A DNA stretch of 49,394 nt from Candidatus Sumerlaeia bacterium (GTDB lineage: Bacteria; Sumerlaeota; Sumerlaeia; JADFCW01). The stretch is taken from positions 1-49,394 of the forward strand of contig JAOAGV010000025.1 in NCBI GenBank assembly GCA_026415575.1. The letters are read 5' to 3'. This document shows, piece after piece, positions 26,719 to 34,560 of this stretch (positions within the stretch are counted from its first letter, which is position 1; every line of letters starts with the position of its first letter). The translations under genes and the position numbers were made by a program. Below the pieces are notes generated by a model, which ran no database searches, was not told the origin of the DNA, and worked only from the letters and a program-made list of their open reading frames with translations.

Positions 26719-28509
26719 TTATTCCTTCGTCACCGCGTCGAACTTGCACACATCATAGCAGGCACCGCACTTGATGCACTTTTCCTGGATGATGGTGTGC
26801 ATCTGTTTCGGCTCGCCCAACACGGCCGAAGTCGGGCATGCCTTGAAACACAGATGGCAGCCCGTGCATTTGTCATTGATCCGGAATGTAATCAGCGCGC
26901 GGCAGACGCCCGCCGGACATTTCCCCTGAATATGCGCCTCATACTCGCTGCGGAAATAGCGAATTGAGGTAAGGACCGGGTTTGGCGCGCTGCCGCCCAA
27001 GGCGCACAACGACGTATCGGCAATGACCGAGCACAGCTCTTCCAGCATTGCCAAATCGGCTTCGCTCCCTTTGCCGTCGCAAATGCGCGACAGGATACCA
27101 TGCAGCGCCTTGATGCCCTCGCGGCAGGGCGTGCACTTGCCGCACGATTCGCTCTGGAGAAAGTCTACAAAGAACCGCGCCACGTCCACCATGCACGACG
27201 TTTCATCCATGACCACGACGCCGCCGGAGCCCATCATCGAGCCGGCCTCGTAGAGTTTTTCATAGTCCACCGGCAGGTCGAGCAGGTCTTCAGGAATAAA
27301 CCCCCCCGACGGTCCCCCCGTTTGCACGGCCTTGAACTCCCCGTCGTCGGCAATCCCGCCGCCGATGTCGAAGATCAACTCGCGCAGCGAGAGGCCCATC
27401 GGCACCTCGACCAGCCCCGTGTTTTTCACCCGGCCGGCCAGCGAGAACACCTTCGTCCCCTTGCTGTGCTCCGTACCGATGGCGGCAAACCATTTGGCCC
27501 CGCGCTCGATAATGACCGGCACGTTGGCAAAGGTCTCGACGTTGTTCAGCACCGTCGGCTTGTTGTACAGGCCCACCTCGACGGTATGGATGTATTTGGC
27601 GCGCGGCTCGCCGACGCGGCCCTCGATCGAGGCCATCAACGCCGTGGACTCGCCGCACACGAACGCCCCCGCCCCCCGATGCACCTCGATGTCGAAATCA
27701 AATCCCGTGCCCAGAATATCCTTGCCCAGCAGACCATACTCGCGGGCCTGATCCAGCGCGATGGTGAACCGTCGGAGCGCCAACGGATACTCGTGGCGGA
27801 CATAGATGTATCCCTGATGCGCGCCGATGGCATAGGCGCCGATGACCATGCCCTCGATGACCGAATGCGGGTCGCCCTCGATGATGCTGCGGTCCATGAA
27901 CGCGCCCGGATCGCCCTCGTCAGCGTTGCAGACCAGATAGCGCACGCCGTCGTCGGAGTGGGCATGCACGCAGGTTTCCCACTTGATGCCCGTGGGGAAA
28001 CCGCCGCCGCCGCGCCCTCGCAGGCCCGACGCCTTGATCTCCTCGATGATCTGCTTCGGCGTCATCGTGGTCAGGGCCTTGGCCAGCGCCTGATAGCCGC
28101 CGCGTGCGATATAATCCTCGATTTTCTCCGGATCAATCATGCCGCGATTGCGCAGCGCCACCAGCATCTGCTTGCCGAAAAACGGGATGTCGCGCATCTT
28201 CGGCACCGGCTCTTTGGCCTCCGGCGGCGTGAACATCAGCGACTTGACCGGCCGGCCTTTCACCAAATGCTCCTCGACCAGCAACGGCACATCCTTCACC
28301 TGCACCTTTTGATAGAAGATGCCGTCGGGCTGCACCAGCAGAATTGGCCCGACCCCGCAAAAGCCGTTGCAGCCGGTCGTCACCACTTCGATCTCTTTGC
28401 CCAAACCGCGCTTGGCCAGCTCGGCCGACAGCGCATCGCGCAATTCCAGCGCGTGGTTGCTGACGCAACCCGTTCCCGCGCACACCATCAAATGAAGTCG
28501 GTAAGGCAT
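26719..28509 (-). CDS. NADH-binding diaphorase subunit, NuoF/HydB/HndC-like
   Basis: 596 residues. N-terminal thioredoxin-like [2Fe-2S] domain (C10, C15, C47, C51), then the FMN/NADH core with GLRGRGGGGFPTGIKW near 162-177, NADEGDPGAFMDR and EVHRGAGAFVCGESTALMASIEG, then [4Fe-4S] motif SCGKCTPCREG, and a C-terminal two-cluster ferredoxin (CTGCHLCFKACP, CIKCGACYDVC). This full layout is that of the beta subunit of trimeric electron-bifurcating [FeFe] hydrogenases (HydB, HndC). It should exchange electrons with NAD(P)H. It follows nuoE-like and ferredoxin genes. Confidence 0.94.
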   Translation of the reverse strand: MPYRLHLMVCAGTGCVSNHALELRDALSAELAKRGLGKEIEVVTTGCNGFCGVGPILLVQPDGIFYQKVQVKDVPLLVEEHLVKGRPVKSLMFTPPEAKEPVPKMRDIPFFGKQMLVALRNRGMIDPEKIEDYIARGGYQALAKALTTMTPKQIIEEIKASGLRGRGGGGFPTGIKWETCVHAHSDDGVRYLVCNADEGDPGAFMDRSIIEGDPHSVIEGMVIGAYAIGAHQGYIYVRHEYPLALRRFTIALDQAREYGLLGKDILGTGFDFDIEVHRGAGAFVCGESTALMASIEGRVGEPRAKYIHTVEVGLYNKPTVLNNVETFANVPVIIERGAKWFAAIGTEHSKGTKVFSLAGRVKNTGLVEVPMGLSLRELIFDIGGGIADDGEFKAVQTGGPSGGFIPEDLLDLPVDYEKLYEAGSMMGSGGVVVMDETSCMVDVARFFVDFLQSESCGKCTPCREGIKALHGILSRICDGKGSEADLAMLEELCSVIADTSLCALGGSAPNPVLTSIRYFRSEYEAHIQGKCPAGVCRALITFRINDKCTGCHLCFKACPTSAVLGEPKQMHTIIQEKCIKCGACYDVCKFDAVTKE

Positions 28510-28524
28510 GGTTTGTTCTCTCTA

Positions 28525-28556
28525 TTTTGGACTGCGGCAGCCATGCTGCCGCTTTT
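28525..28556. repeat. third copy of the GCAGCCATGCTGC palindrome
   Basis: TTTTGGACTGCGGCAGCC continuing ATGCTGCCGCTTTT; same element as 7403-7435, placed in the gap between ferredoxin and nuoF-like genes. Confidence 0.7.
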
Positions 28557-28567
28557 CTTCTTTACCT

Positions 28568-28609
28568 CAAATCCGCAACACCAAATCCCCAATCCGCAAT
28601 CGCCTCATC
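28568..28609. repeat. heptamer array (CAAATCC/GCAATCC type)
   Basis: Six degenerate 7-base units (CAAATCC GCAACAC CAAATCC CCAATCC GCAATCG ...) next to the palindrome and running up to the stop of the ferredoxin gene. Confidence 0.55.
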
Positions 28610-28988
28610 CCACCCGCTCGCTGCCCATGGCCAGGGCATACTCCTTGACCACACTGCCCTTGAGGACGTGTTCGTTTAGGATGCGAACGATCTTTTCCTC
28701 GTTGAGCGAGATGTATTTGACCGGCGCCTGCTGCGCCATTTGGACTGTGGCCATGGGCTCTTTGCTGCACATGCCCGCGCAGCCCGATGTGTTGACAATC
28801 ACATCCCGCACGTTTTGTTTATCCATCGCCTCGAGCAGGGCCGTCATGACTTTGCGCGCGCCGGCGGCAATTCCGCACGTGCCCATGTGAATGATGATCT
28901 GGCCGCGGGCGTTGCCCTCGCGCGTCTGGCGCTCCTGCGCCAGTTTCTCGCGCAGCTTTTGCAGTTCGCTAATCGTCAGCTTCGCCAT
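28605..28988 (-). CDS. thioredoxin-fold [2Fe-2S] ferredoxin, HndB-like
   Basis: 127 residues. A charged N-terminal helix is followed by the thioredoxin-like [2Fe-2S] fold: GTCGIAAGARKV (C38), then TSGCAGMCSKEPMATV (C70, C74). Three cluster cysteines are plain; a fourth is not obvious. Such subunits accompany NuoE/NuoF-type subunits of NAD(P)-dependent hydrogenases (HndB). The start overlaps the end of the nuoE-like gene by 20 bases, with GGAG upstream, so translation is probably coupled. Confidence 0.88.
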   Translation of the reverse strand: MAKLTISELQKLREKLAQERQTREGNARGQIIIHMGTCGIAAGARKVMTALLEAMDKQNVRDVIVNTSGCAGMCSKEPMATVQMAQQAPVKYISLNEEKIVRILNEHVLKGSVVKEYALAMGSERVG

Positions 28989-29472
28989 GGCTCGCCTTCT
29001 CCGTTCCTTTGTATCGTTTCAACAACCGGGGCACTTTTGACGTCGTTACATGGCCGTGAATGTCGTCGTTCACTGTGACGACGGCGGCCAGACCGCAGCA
29101 GCCCAGACACCGCACCTCTTCGAGCGTGAATGTGCCATCCTTGGTAGTCTCGCCAACGCTGATGCCGAGTTCCCGCGCGCAGGCATCGAGCACCCGCGGT
29201 GCCCCTTTGACATGGCAGGCGGTTCCTGTGCACACGCTGATGACATACTCGCCGCGCGGTTTGAGGCTGAACCGTTTGAAAAAGGTCGCCAGATGATAAA
29301 TCTGCCCGACCGGCACCCCCACCTCTTTGGAGAGCGTCCGGATTGCCGCTTCCGGAATATAACGGTATTCCGTCTGCACGTCCTGTAACATTTCGACGAG
29401 AAAGCCTTCGCGCCCGCCCCAGCGCCGGACAATCTCCCGAACCTTCTCCTCGCTGACCTGCTTTATAGCCAT
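28969..29472 (-). CDS. NuoE-like [2Fe-2S] subunit (HydC/HndA)
   Basis: 167 residues. Carries the 24-kDa complex I fold: GGREGFLVEMLQDVQTEYRYIPE, then GQIYHLATFFKRFSLKPRG, with [2Fe-2S] ligands C81 and C86 (CTGTACHVKG) and C122 and C126 (RCLGCCGLAA). It works beside the NuoF-like subunit in NADH oxidation or NAD+ reduction. GGAGG lies seven bases before the ATG, which overlaps the end of the preceding HATPase gene by 10 bases. Confidence 0.94.
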   Translation of the reverse strand: MAIKQVSEEKVREIVRRWGGREGFLVEMLQDVQTEYRYIPEAAIRTLSKEVGVPVGQIYHLATFFKRFSLKPRGEYVISVCTGTACHVKGAPRVLDACARELGISVGETTKDGTFTLEEVRCLGCCGLAAVVTVNDDIHGHVTTSKVPRLLKRYKGTEKASHGEADD

Positions 29473-29996
29473 CCGTTTTCCTCCATGCTCTGTTTGACCC
29501 TGCGTATGCCTTCGATTGAGTTGATCGGCGCGCCGTTGAGCGCCGCCCGAATGTCGCGCGTATCCAGCTGCTTTTCCCCCTTTGGACTCCGATGAAGGAG
29601 GCGGAAATCCACATCCGGGTTGCCGATGATCAGCGTTTCCAGCGTCGCGCCAAGGTTTCCCAGCGGCTGGCGGTCCGCGTGGCTGTATTGAAACACTGCC
29701 TCGACCTCAGTACCTGCGCCCCGTTTGGATCGCACTGCGATGTCGCCGCCGGCTTGCCGGGCCGCTGCAGCCAGAAGCGGCAGTCCCAGCCCCACACGCT
29801 TGCCCACTTTCGTCGTAAAGAAAGGGTCGAGCGCATGGCGCAGTGTTCGCTTGTCCATTCCCTTCCCGTTGTCCCGGATCGTGATATGCAGCCGATCCTG
29901 TTGAACGTCCTCCACGATTTCGATTTCGACTGTTTGTGCTCCGGCGCGGATGGAGTTCTCCGCGATGTCAAGGATATGGAGCGCCAGTTCCTCCAC
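29463..29996 (-). CDS. HATPase-domain protein of hydrogenase-cluster type
   Basis: 177 residues. A GHKL ATP-binding fold without any phospho-acceptor His: N box LDIAENSIRAGA, G1 DNGKGMD, G2 GKRVGLGLPLL, GAGTEVEAVF. The C-terminal 60 residues (LGNLGATLETLIIGNPDVDF...) are specific to the version found in [FeFe] hydrogenase clusters. Start GTG at 29996 with GGAG eight bases upstream, 16 bases after the PHP gene. The role is unproven; it may act as an ATP-dependent assembly or regulatory factor. Confidence 0.85.
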   Translation of the reverse strand: MEELALHILDIAENSIRAGAQTVEIEIVEDVQQDRLHITIRDNGKGMDKRTLRHALDPFFTTKVGKRVGLGLPLLAAAARQAGGDIAVRSKRGAGTEVEAVFQYSHADRQPLGNLGATLETLIIGNPDVDFRLLHRSPKGEKQLDTRDIRAALNGAPINSIEGIRRVKQSMEENGWL

Positions 29997-30012
29997 GGCC
30001 TGTCTCCGCGTG

Positions 30013-30747
30013 TTAGGCGATTCGGACCGCCCTGCCGTCGCGCCCTTGCAAGGCGAGGCGGATTTCCGCGGCGGTCGGTTCCACCAAGGATAACAGCGCG
30101 GACGCACACCCGATCTCTTCCAACCGGTGGGCGTCAGAAGCTCGAATCAGCCCGAGCCGCCCGCCCAATCCAAATCTCTCCTTCGCATCCTCGACGGTCA
30201 TCAGCGGTGAGACCTCCAAACCATCCAGCGGAACGTCGGGCACAAATCCCAAATGGCCGATCAGTCCGAATCCCTCGCGGTCTATATGCGCCGCGATGGC
30301 CACGCCCTCGTGCGCCTGAATCAGTCCGACCGCTTCCTCGATTGCGAGGCGGGTAGCCCCGATAAGCAGCCGCGGGTTTTCGCCGACGACCTCGTCATTT
30401 GCATCCACGACAACCTGATAGCCAAAGACGTCGGGGGCGTTTTCGCCCGCCAGATAAGCATAGACGTGTTCCTGCACCGCCTCCAGATTGCGGGGCCGGT
30501 CAAACAGCCCCAGAATATGCACCTCTTCCTCGGTGGTAATCTCGATGCCGCGCACGACGGCCAGCCCTTCGCGCTGACCGACTTCCACGGCCGCCTCGGC
30601 ATTTTCGCCGCTATTGTGATCGCAGATGGCGATCAAATCCAACCCAAGGGTCCTCGCTCTTTTTACAATCGCCCGCGGCGTCATTTCCCATTCCGCACAC
30701 GGCGACAGACAAGTGTGAATATGGAGGTCAGCCCTCCAGAGTTTCAT
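30013..30747 (-). CDS. PHP-domain phosphoesterase
   Basis: 244 residues. Metal ligands of the PHP fold: H9 and H11 (DLHIHTCLSPC), D43-H44-N45 (CDHNSGEN), the glutamate of RGIEITTEEEVHILGLF, HIDREGFG, and a C-terminal SDAHRLEEIG. This is a TrpH/YciV-type nuclease or phosphatase fold; the Cys-containing HTCLSPCAEWEMTP segment is typical of versions encoded beside NAD-linked [FeFe] hydrogenases. The substrate is unknown. ATG at 30747 chosen over GTG at 30753. Confidence 0.88.
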   Translation of the reverse strand: MKLWRADLHIHTCLSPCAEWEMTPRAIVKRARTLGLDLIAICDHNSGENAEAAVEVGQREGLAVVRGIEITTEEEVHILGLFDRPRNLEAVQEHVYAYLAGENAPDVFGYQVVVDANDEVVGENPRLLIGATRLAIEEAVGLIQAHEGVAIAAHIDREGFGLIGHLGFVPDVPLDGLEVSPLMTVEDAKERFGLGGRLGLIRASDAHRLEEIGCASALLSLVEPTAAEIRLALQGRDGRAVRIA

Positions 30748-30766
30748 CGGCACCCCAAATCGAAAT

Positions 30767-30794
30767 GTTGAAGGCTGAACGCTGAATGGGGAAC
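30767..30794. repeat. heptamer array (CTGAACG type)
   Basis: GTTGAAG GCTGAAC GCTGAAT GGGGAAC: four degenerate 7-base units in the gap upstream of the PHP gene. Confidence 0.5.
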
Positions 30795-30928
30795 AAAACC
30801 GAAAGGATGAATGATGGATGGCACAAGAGGAACCGAAAGCGGAATAGACACAAGTTCCTTTCTCCGTTCGCCGCCTTTTCTTTTTTCTGCGCCCACTTTC
30901 CCTGCCCCCGCATTGGGTTCATCCTTCA

Positions 30929-31267
30929 TCACTTTTCTTTTATCATTTCATAGATTTTTCCGGCCAACTCGAAACTGGTCATGCCGCTGGTCAGCAGTAT
31001 CACATTCTGTTCTTCAGCCTTGCGGAGCGTGTCATCCTGAGGCGTGCGGCCATTGGCCAAAACGACCGCCGCGAGATCTTTCAACGCCGCCACCGCCACG
31101 ACGTTCGAGTGAGTCTGAATGGTCACCCACACCTGCCCTGCCTGTGCATTCGCGATGACATCGCTCAACAAATCGCCGCTGTACCCTCCGGTTACCTCGG
31201 TATCGCCGCGTTCGGGATGCGTGCAAACCGCCAAACCCAACCGCTGGATGATTTCGCTCAGCTTCAC
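30929..31267 (-). CDS. DRTGG-domain protein (second copy)
   Basis: 112 residues, one DRTGG domain: VKLSEIIQRLGLAVCTHPERGDTEVTGGYSGDLLSDVIANAQAGQ..., ending in LAGKIYEMIKEK. The domain is otherwise found in HPr kinase-associated and CBS proteins and is a regular companion of hydrogenase clusters; function is unknown, and nucleotide sensing has been suggested for the fold. GTG at 31267 is chosen; ATG at 31288 is possible. The upstream gap holds a 9-mer repeat. Confidence 0.82.
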   Translation of the reverse strand: MKLSEIIQRLGLAVCTHPERGDTEVTGGYSGDLLSDVIANAQAGQVWVTIQTHSNVVAVAALKDLAAVVLANGRTPQDDTLRKAEEQNVILLTSGMTSFELAGKIYEMIKEK

Positions 31268-31290
31268 GTTCCTGTTTCCACCATGCATCC

Positions 31291-31326
31291 TGTCCGGCTC
31301 GTCTGATCTGTCTGACTTGTCCGACC
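31291..31326. repeat. 9-mer short tandem repeat (TGTCNGACN type)
   Basis: Four 9-base units: TGTCCGGCT CGTCTGATC TGTCTGACT TGTCCGACC, filling the gap between the Fe-S protein gene and the second DRTGG gene. Confidence 0.65.
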
Positions 31327-31334
31327 CACCCAAT

Positions 31335-32633
31335 TCACCCTTTCGCTTCGCGCAGCACATCCACCACGTGGCTTTGTTCTGCGCGCAGCTGGCTTAGCGC
31401 CACAAAGACACAATCGTTCAGATGCGCTTCTTCGCGAACGACATCTTCGGCAAAGGCCGAGCAGGAAGGGGCGCCGCAGGCACCGCAGTTGATGTTCGGC
31501 AGCGACTGGAGAAGTTCTTCGAGCCGGCGGATTTTCGAAATGGCGCGCCCGACATCCAAGTCCAGCGCTCCCATCGCCTGTGCCGACAAGTTCCGGTCGG
31601 CCAGATATTCGCCTTTTTCGCAGAACTCGGCCAGTTCGCGCTCGCGCGGTTGCGGGCCCAGCCGACCCATGATTTCCAAAATCCGCCCGCGCGCCACGTA
31701 GGGGTTTTCCACCAGAAGCGAGCCGCTGACGCACCCGTCCGGGCAGGTGTGCAACTCCACGTACTCCACGTCACGCAATTTCCCCATCTCGATATCCGTA
31801 AGAATCCGCTCGACGTTGCGCAAGCCGGCCACTTCGAGGCGATGTTCGGGTGGAAGGAAGGCCGTCTGGCCGCCCAACGTTGCCCAGCTCAAACCGACGG
31901 CGGAAATTTGCGCCCGGCCGCTGCCGCTGCCTCGGGCAATCGGCAGGAGCGAACTGACCGTCCGATAGATGTCCGAGATTGCAATCGCACCATTGACATT
32001 CGACCGTCGCCGCCCGGCTTGGCCGATGATATCCAGCATTTTGGCCGGACACGGCGTCAGGTAGATGATCCCGATGCGGTCTTCAGGCAACGCCAACTCC
32101 CGTGCTTTGGCTTTTCGAACCTCGCGCGCCAGAATCTCCTCCGGCGACTCGACTGGAATGACCAGTTCGATCAATTCCGGATAACGAACCTCGATCAGCC
32201 GCAGCACGGTGGGGCAGAAGCAAGAGATCAGAGGCCGCGGGCCGCCCGACGTCCGCAGATAGTGGGCGACGGCCGCGCTGACCGCCTCACACATTTGCGT
32301 CGAATCCACGGCGCAATCGAACCCGGCTTTCTCCAGCGCGGCCAGAACCCGTTCGGGCGATGCCGCGGGCCCAAACTGGCCGTAAATGACGGGCGAAACC
32401 AACGCCGCGCGATAGTCAAACCGCGACAGTTCGGCAAACGAGTTGGTCACGGGACTGACGGCCCGCGGGCGGCAGACGCGAATACACTCGCCGCAGTCTA
32501 TGCAGCGCGATTCGAGCAGGCGCGCTTTGCCTCCGCGCACCCGAATCGCCTCGGTCGGGCACACCCGCATGCACGCCATGTCGCCCGTGCACCGCGCCTC
32601 GTCTATTCGTATGGAACCACCGTTTCGCGTCAT
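31335..32633 (-). CDS. [FeFe]-hydrogenase-like iron-sulfur protein, probably regulatory (HfsB/HymD-like)
   Basis: 432 residues. Two [4Fe-4S] motifs (C15-C25 and C44-C54), then a domain related to the [FeFe] hydrogenase large subunit, with degenerate counterparts of the H-cluster motifs: L1 region ISCFCPTV (C138, C140), L2 region TPCPAKML (C195), L3 region HTCPDGCVSG (C297, C301). The L3 lacks the usual second Cys-Gly-Gly run. The end has another [4Fe-4S] domain (NINCGACGAPSCSAFAEDVV). Such proteins accompany NAD-linked hydrogenases and are thought to sense rather than catalyse. Start ATG at 32633; no strong ribosome site. Confidence 0.82.
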   Translation of the reverse strand: MTRNGGSIRIDEARCTGDMACMRVCPTEAIRVRGGKARLLESRCIDCGECIRVCRPRAVSPVTNSFAELSRFDYRAALVSPVIYGQFGPAASPERVLAALEKAGFDCAVDSTQMCEAVSAAVAHYLRTSGGPRPLISCFCPTVLRLIEVRYPELIELVIPVESPEEILAREVRKAKARELALPEDRIGIIYLTPCPAKMLDIIGQAGRRRSNVNGAIAISDIYRTVSSLLPIARGSGSGRAQISAVGLSWATLGGQTAFLPPEHRLEVAGLRNVERILTDIEMGKLRDVEYVELHTCPDGCVSGSLLVENPYVARGRILEIMGRLGPQPRERELAEFCEKGEYLADRNLSAQAMGALDLDVGRAISKIRRLEELLQSLPNINCGACGAPSCSAFAEDVVREEAHLNDCVFVALSQLRAEQSHVVDVLREAKG

Positions 32634-32637
32634 TGCG

Positions 32638-32673
32638 TTATCCGGCTTGTCCGACCTGTCTGACCCGTCGGAT
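32638..32673. repeat. 9-mer short tandem repeat (NTGTCNGAC type)
   Basis: Units TTATCCGGC TTGTCCGAC CTGTCTGAC CCGTCGGAT fill the gap between the RsbW-like gene and the Fe-S protein gene. Confidence 0.65.
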
Positions 32674-32681
32674 CCCAACTG

Positions 32682-33107
32682 CTACAGCCTGACCTCAATT
32701 TCCAGTGTGGTGCCTTTCCCCACTTCCGACCGGATTTCAAACCGGTCGGCATTTTTCTTGATGTTGGGCAATCCCATGCCTGCGCCGAAACCCATTGCCC
32801 GCATTTCTTCCGACGCCGTCGAGTAGCCTTCCTGCATGGCCAGTTCGATGTTTTCGATTCCCGGTCCCACGTCGTTGACGTCGAGGCGGACGACTTCCGG
32901 CGTCACCTGCAAAAGAACTTTTCCGCTGCGGGCATACATGACCATGTTCATTTCGGCTTCATAGGCGGCGATGGCCAGGCGGCGGATCTTCGGTGCGGCA
33001 ATGCCGATCTGCCGAAGGATTTCCTTGATTTCCGTCGAAACACGTCCGGCGTTGTAAAAGTCGCCGCCTGTCACCTCAAACTCGCGTCTGAACGTCCCTC
33101 CGTTCAT
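32682..33107 (-). CDS. RsbW/SpoIIAB-like anti-sigma-type ATPase
   Basis: 141 residues. A stand-alone GHKL ATP-binding domain: N box IRRLAIAAYEAEMNMVMYA, G1 NDVGPGIENIELAM, a lid (EGYSTASEEMRAMGFGAGMGLPNIKK), and GKGTTLEIEV at the end. There is no His phosphorylation site. The family includes anti-sigma kinases, but members beside hydrogenase clusters have unknown partners. The ATG overlaps the stop of the DRTGG gene as ATGA, so translation is coupled. Confidence 0.85.
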   Translation of the reverse strand: MNGGTFRREFEVTGGDFYNAGRVSTEIKEILRQIGIAAPKIRRLAIAAYEAEMNMVMYARSGKVLLQVTPEVVRLDVNDVGPGIENIELAMQEGYSTASEEMRAMGFGAGMGLPNIKKNADRFEIRSEVGKGTTLEIEVRL

Positions 33108-33481
33108 CCTAATATTCCGCTCTCGGCCGCAGGCACTTCGCCGCAGCCGGGCAACCCCGCCTGATACAGCCGCCCGCACGCTTCATAAAGCAACAGGTTC
33201 GTGACCATCAGCGGGAGGTTTTGTTCGCGCGCCAGAGCCACCATCTCGGCGTCGGGCCGTTTGCCGCGAACCAGAACGACCGCCCGGATGTCGGCCACTT
33301 CCGCCGTGCGGATCACCTGCCGGTTGGCCAGTCCCGTCAAGAGCAGTGCACCCGCTTTCGCAAACGCCAGCACATCGCTCATCAGGTCTGAGCCGCAACA
33401 CATCTTGACTTCCATGTTCAGGCGGTCTTCGCCCGTTATTACCTCGCATTGAAGGATGTCTTTTATTTCATTCAGCGTCAT
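33104..33481 (-). CDS. DRTGG-domain protein (first copy)
   Basis: 125 residues, single DRTGG domain (LNEIKDILQCEVITGEDRLNMEVKMCCGSDLMSDVLAFAKAG..., ending in a short Pro/Gly tail). It is a paralogue of the copy at 30929-31267. Together with the RsbW-like and PHP genes it belongs to the accessory set of NAD-linked hydrogenases. ATG at 33481 is used; GTG at 33517 would add 12 residues without homology. Confidence 0.82.
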   Translation of the reverse strand: MTLNEIKDILQCEVITGEDRLNMEVKMCCGSDLMSDVLAFAKAGALLLTGLANRQVIRTAEVADIRAVVLVRGKRPDAEMVALAREQNLPLMVTNLLLYEACGRLYQAGLPGCGEVPAAESGILG

Positions 33482-33618
33482 GGGCAAAAGGCCTTGGCAT
33501 TGTGTGGAAAATGGCACAGGAAGGGACAGCGTGGACGGTGTGTTTGCTTTTTCCTCTTCCTGCCGGCTCCTCGCTTATGCCCTTTCCTTTTTACCGCGTT
33601 CCTTTCCTTTTCCTTTTT

Positions 33619-34515
33619 TTATTCTGCCGCTTCAAGTGCTTCGGGCGCCGGTTCGACATCAATCACTTTGGCACTATACTGCGCCTTGGTGTCGCTTCGA
33701 TTGATAATCAGGTCTTGCAGCTTGATAACGCGCTTGTGCGGGATGCGCGTGGCCGGGCAGTGCGACCAGCACTGGCCGCAGCCCGTGCATTTGCCCGTGT
33801 CCACATAGCGGGCCTTTTTCAGCACCTGCACCTTGAAATTGCCGATGAAGCCCGACACCTTTTGCACTTCGCTGTAGCTGAGTAATTTGATGTTGTGCCG
33901 ATGGCTGACCGAGACCATTTTCGGGGTCAGAATGCAGGCGGCGCAGTCGAGCGTCGGAAAGGTCTTGTCAAACATGGCCATTTTGCCGCCGATCGAAGGC
34001 TCGCGCTCGACCAGATACACGGGATGACCCGTCTCGGCCAGTTCGAGCGCCGCCTGAATGCCGGCAATGCCGCCGCCGACCACCAACGTGGCCGGATTGA
34101 TCGCCGCCCGCAACGGGTGCAGAGGTTTCTGCCGGCTGACCCGCTCGATGGCCGCATTGACCAGCATCAATGCTTTTTCGGTGGCCGCCTTGCGGTCGTC
34201 ATGCACCCAGGAGCAGTGCTCGCGGATATTGGCCATTTGGAAGAGGTAGCGGTTCAGGCCGGCGCCTTCGCACGCCCCGCGAAACGTCAGTTCGTGCATC
34301 AGCGGCGAGCACGCGGCTACGACCACACGCGTCAGTCCGAGGCTCTTGATGTCCTGCTGAATGAGTTCTTGGCCGGTGTTCGAGCACATGAACTTATAGG
34401 TGCGGGCTGCGGCGACATCCTTGCGCTGGGACACAATCTCGCGGATTTTCTCCACATCCACCGTTTGCGCAATGTTCACCCCGCAGTGGCAAATATAGAC
34501 GCCGATTTTTTCCAT
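33619..34515 (-). CDS. hdrA: HdrA N-terminal half (FAD-binding part)
   Basis: 298 residues, against about 650 for a full HdrA. Seen: the opening GVYICHCGVNIAQTVDVEKI, CSNTGQELIQQDI, VVVAACSPLMHE, ANIREHCSWVHDD, the FAD Rossmann motif LVVGGGIAGIQAALELA (147-160), GKMAMFDKTFPTLDCAACILTPKM, and one [4Fe-4S] motif (C243, C246, C249, C253). After this the protein stops; the matching C-terminal half occurs in the chimera at 24885-26657. FAD-based bifurcation would need both polypeptides together. GGAG precedes the ATG. Confidence 0.9.
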   Translation of the reverse strand: MEKIGVYICHCGVNIAQTVDVEKIREIVSQRKDVAAARTYKFMCSNTGQELIQQDIKSLGLTRVVVAACSPLMHELTFRGACEGAGLNRYLFQMANIREHCSWVHDDRKAATEKALMLVNAAIERVSRQKPLHPLRAAINPATLVVGGGIAGIQAALELAETGHPVYLVEREPSIGGKMAMFDKTFPTLDCAACILTPKMVSVSHRHNIKLLSYSEVQKVSGFIGNFKVQVLKKARYVDTGKCTGCGQCWSHCPATRIPHKRVIKLQDLIINRSDTKAQYSAKVIDVEPAPEALEAAE

Positions 34516-34560
34516 GTCCTGTCTCCATTTTAGAACTTGTGGTGGCCCTTGGGTTTGCCG

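Noticed and set aside
27100-28890. 596-codon rightward frame opposite nuoF-like and ferredoxin genes
   Set aside because: Shadow frame; no family features, spans two real genes and their gap.
31335-32633. Possible catalytic [FeFe] hydrogenase
   Set aside because: L1-L3 motifs are too divergent, and no catalytic-type sequence exists in the window; called as a related Fe-S protein instead.
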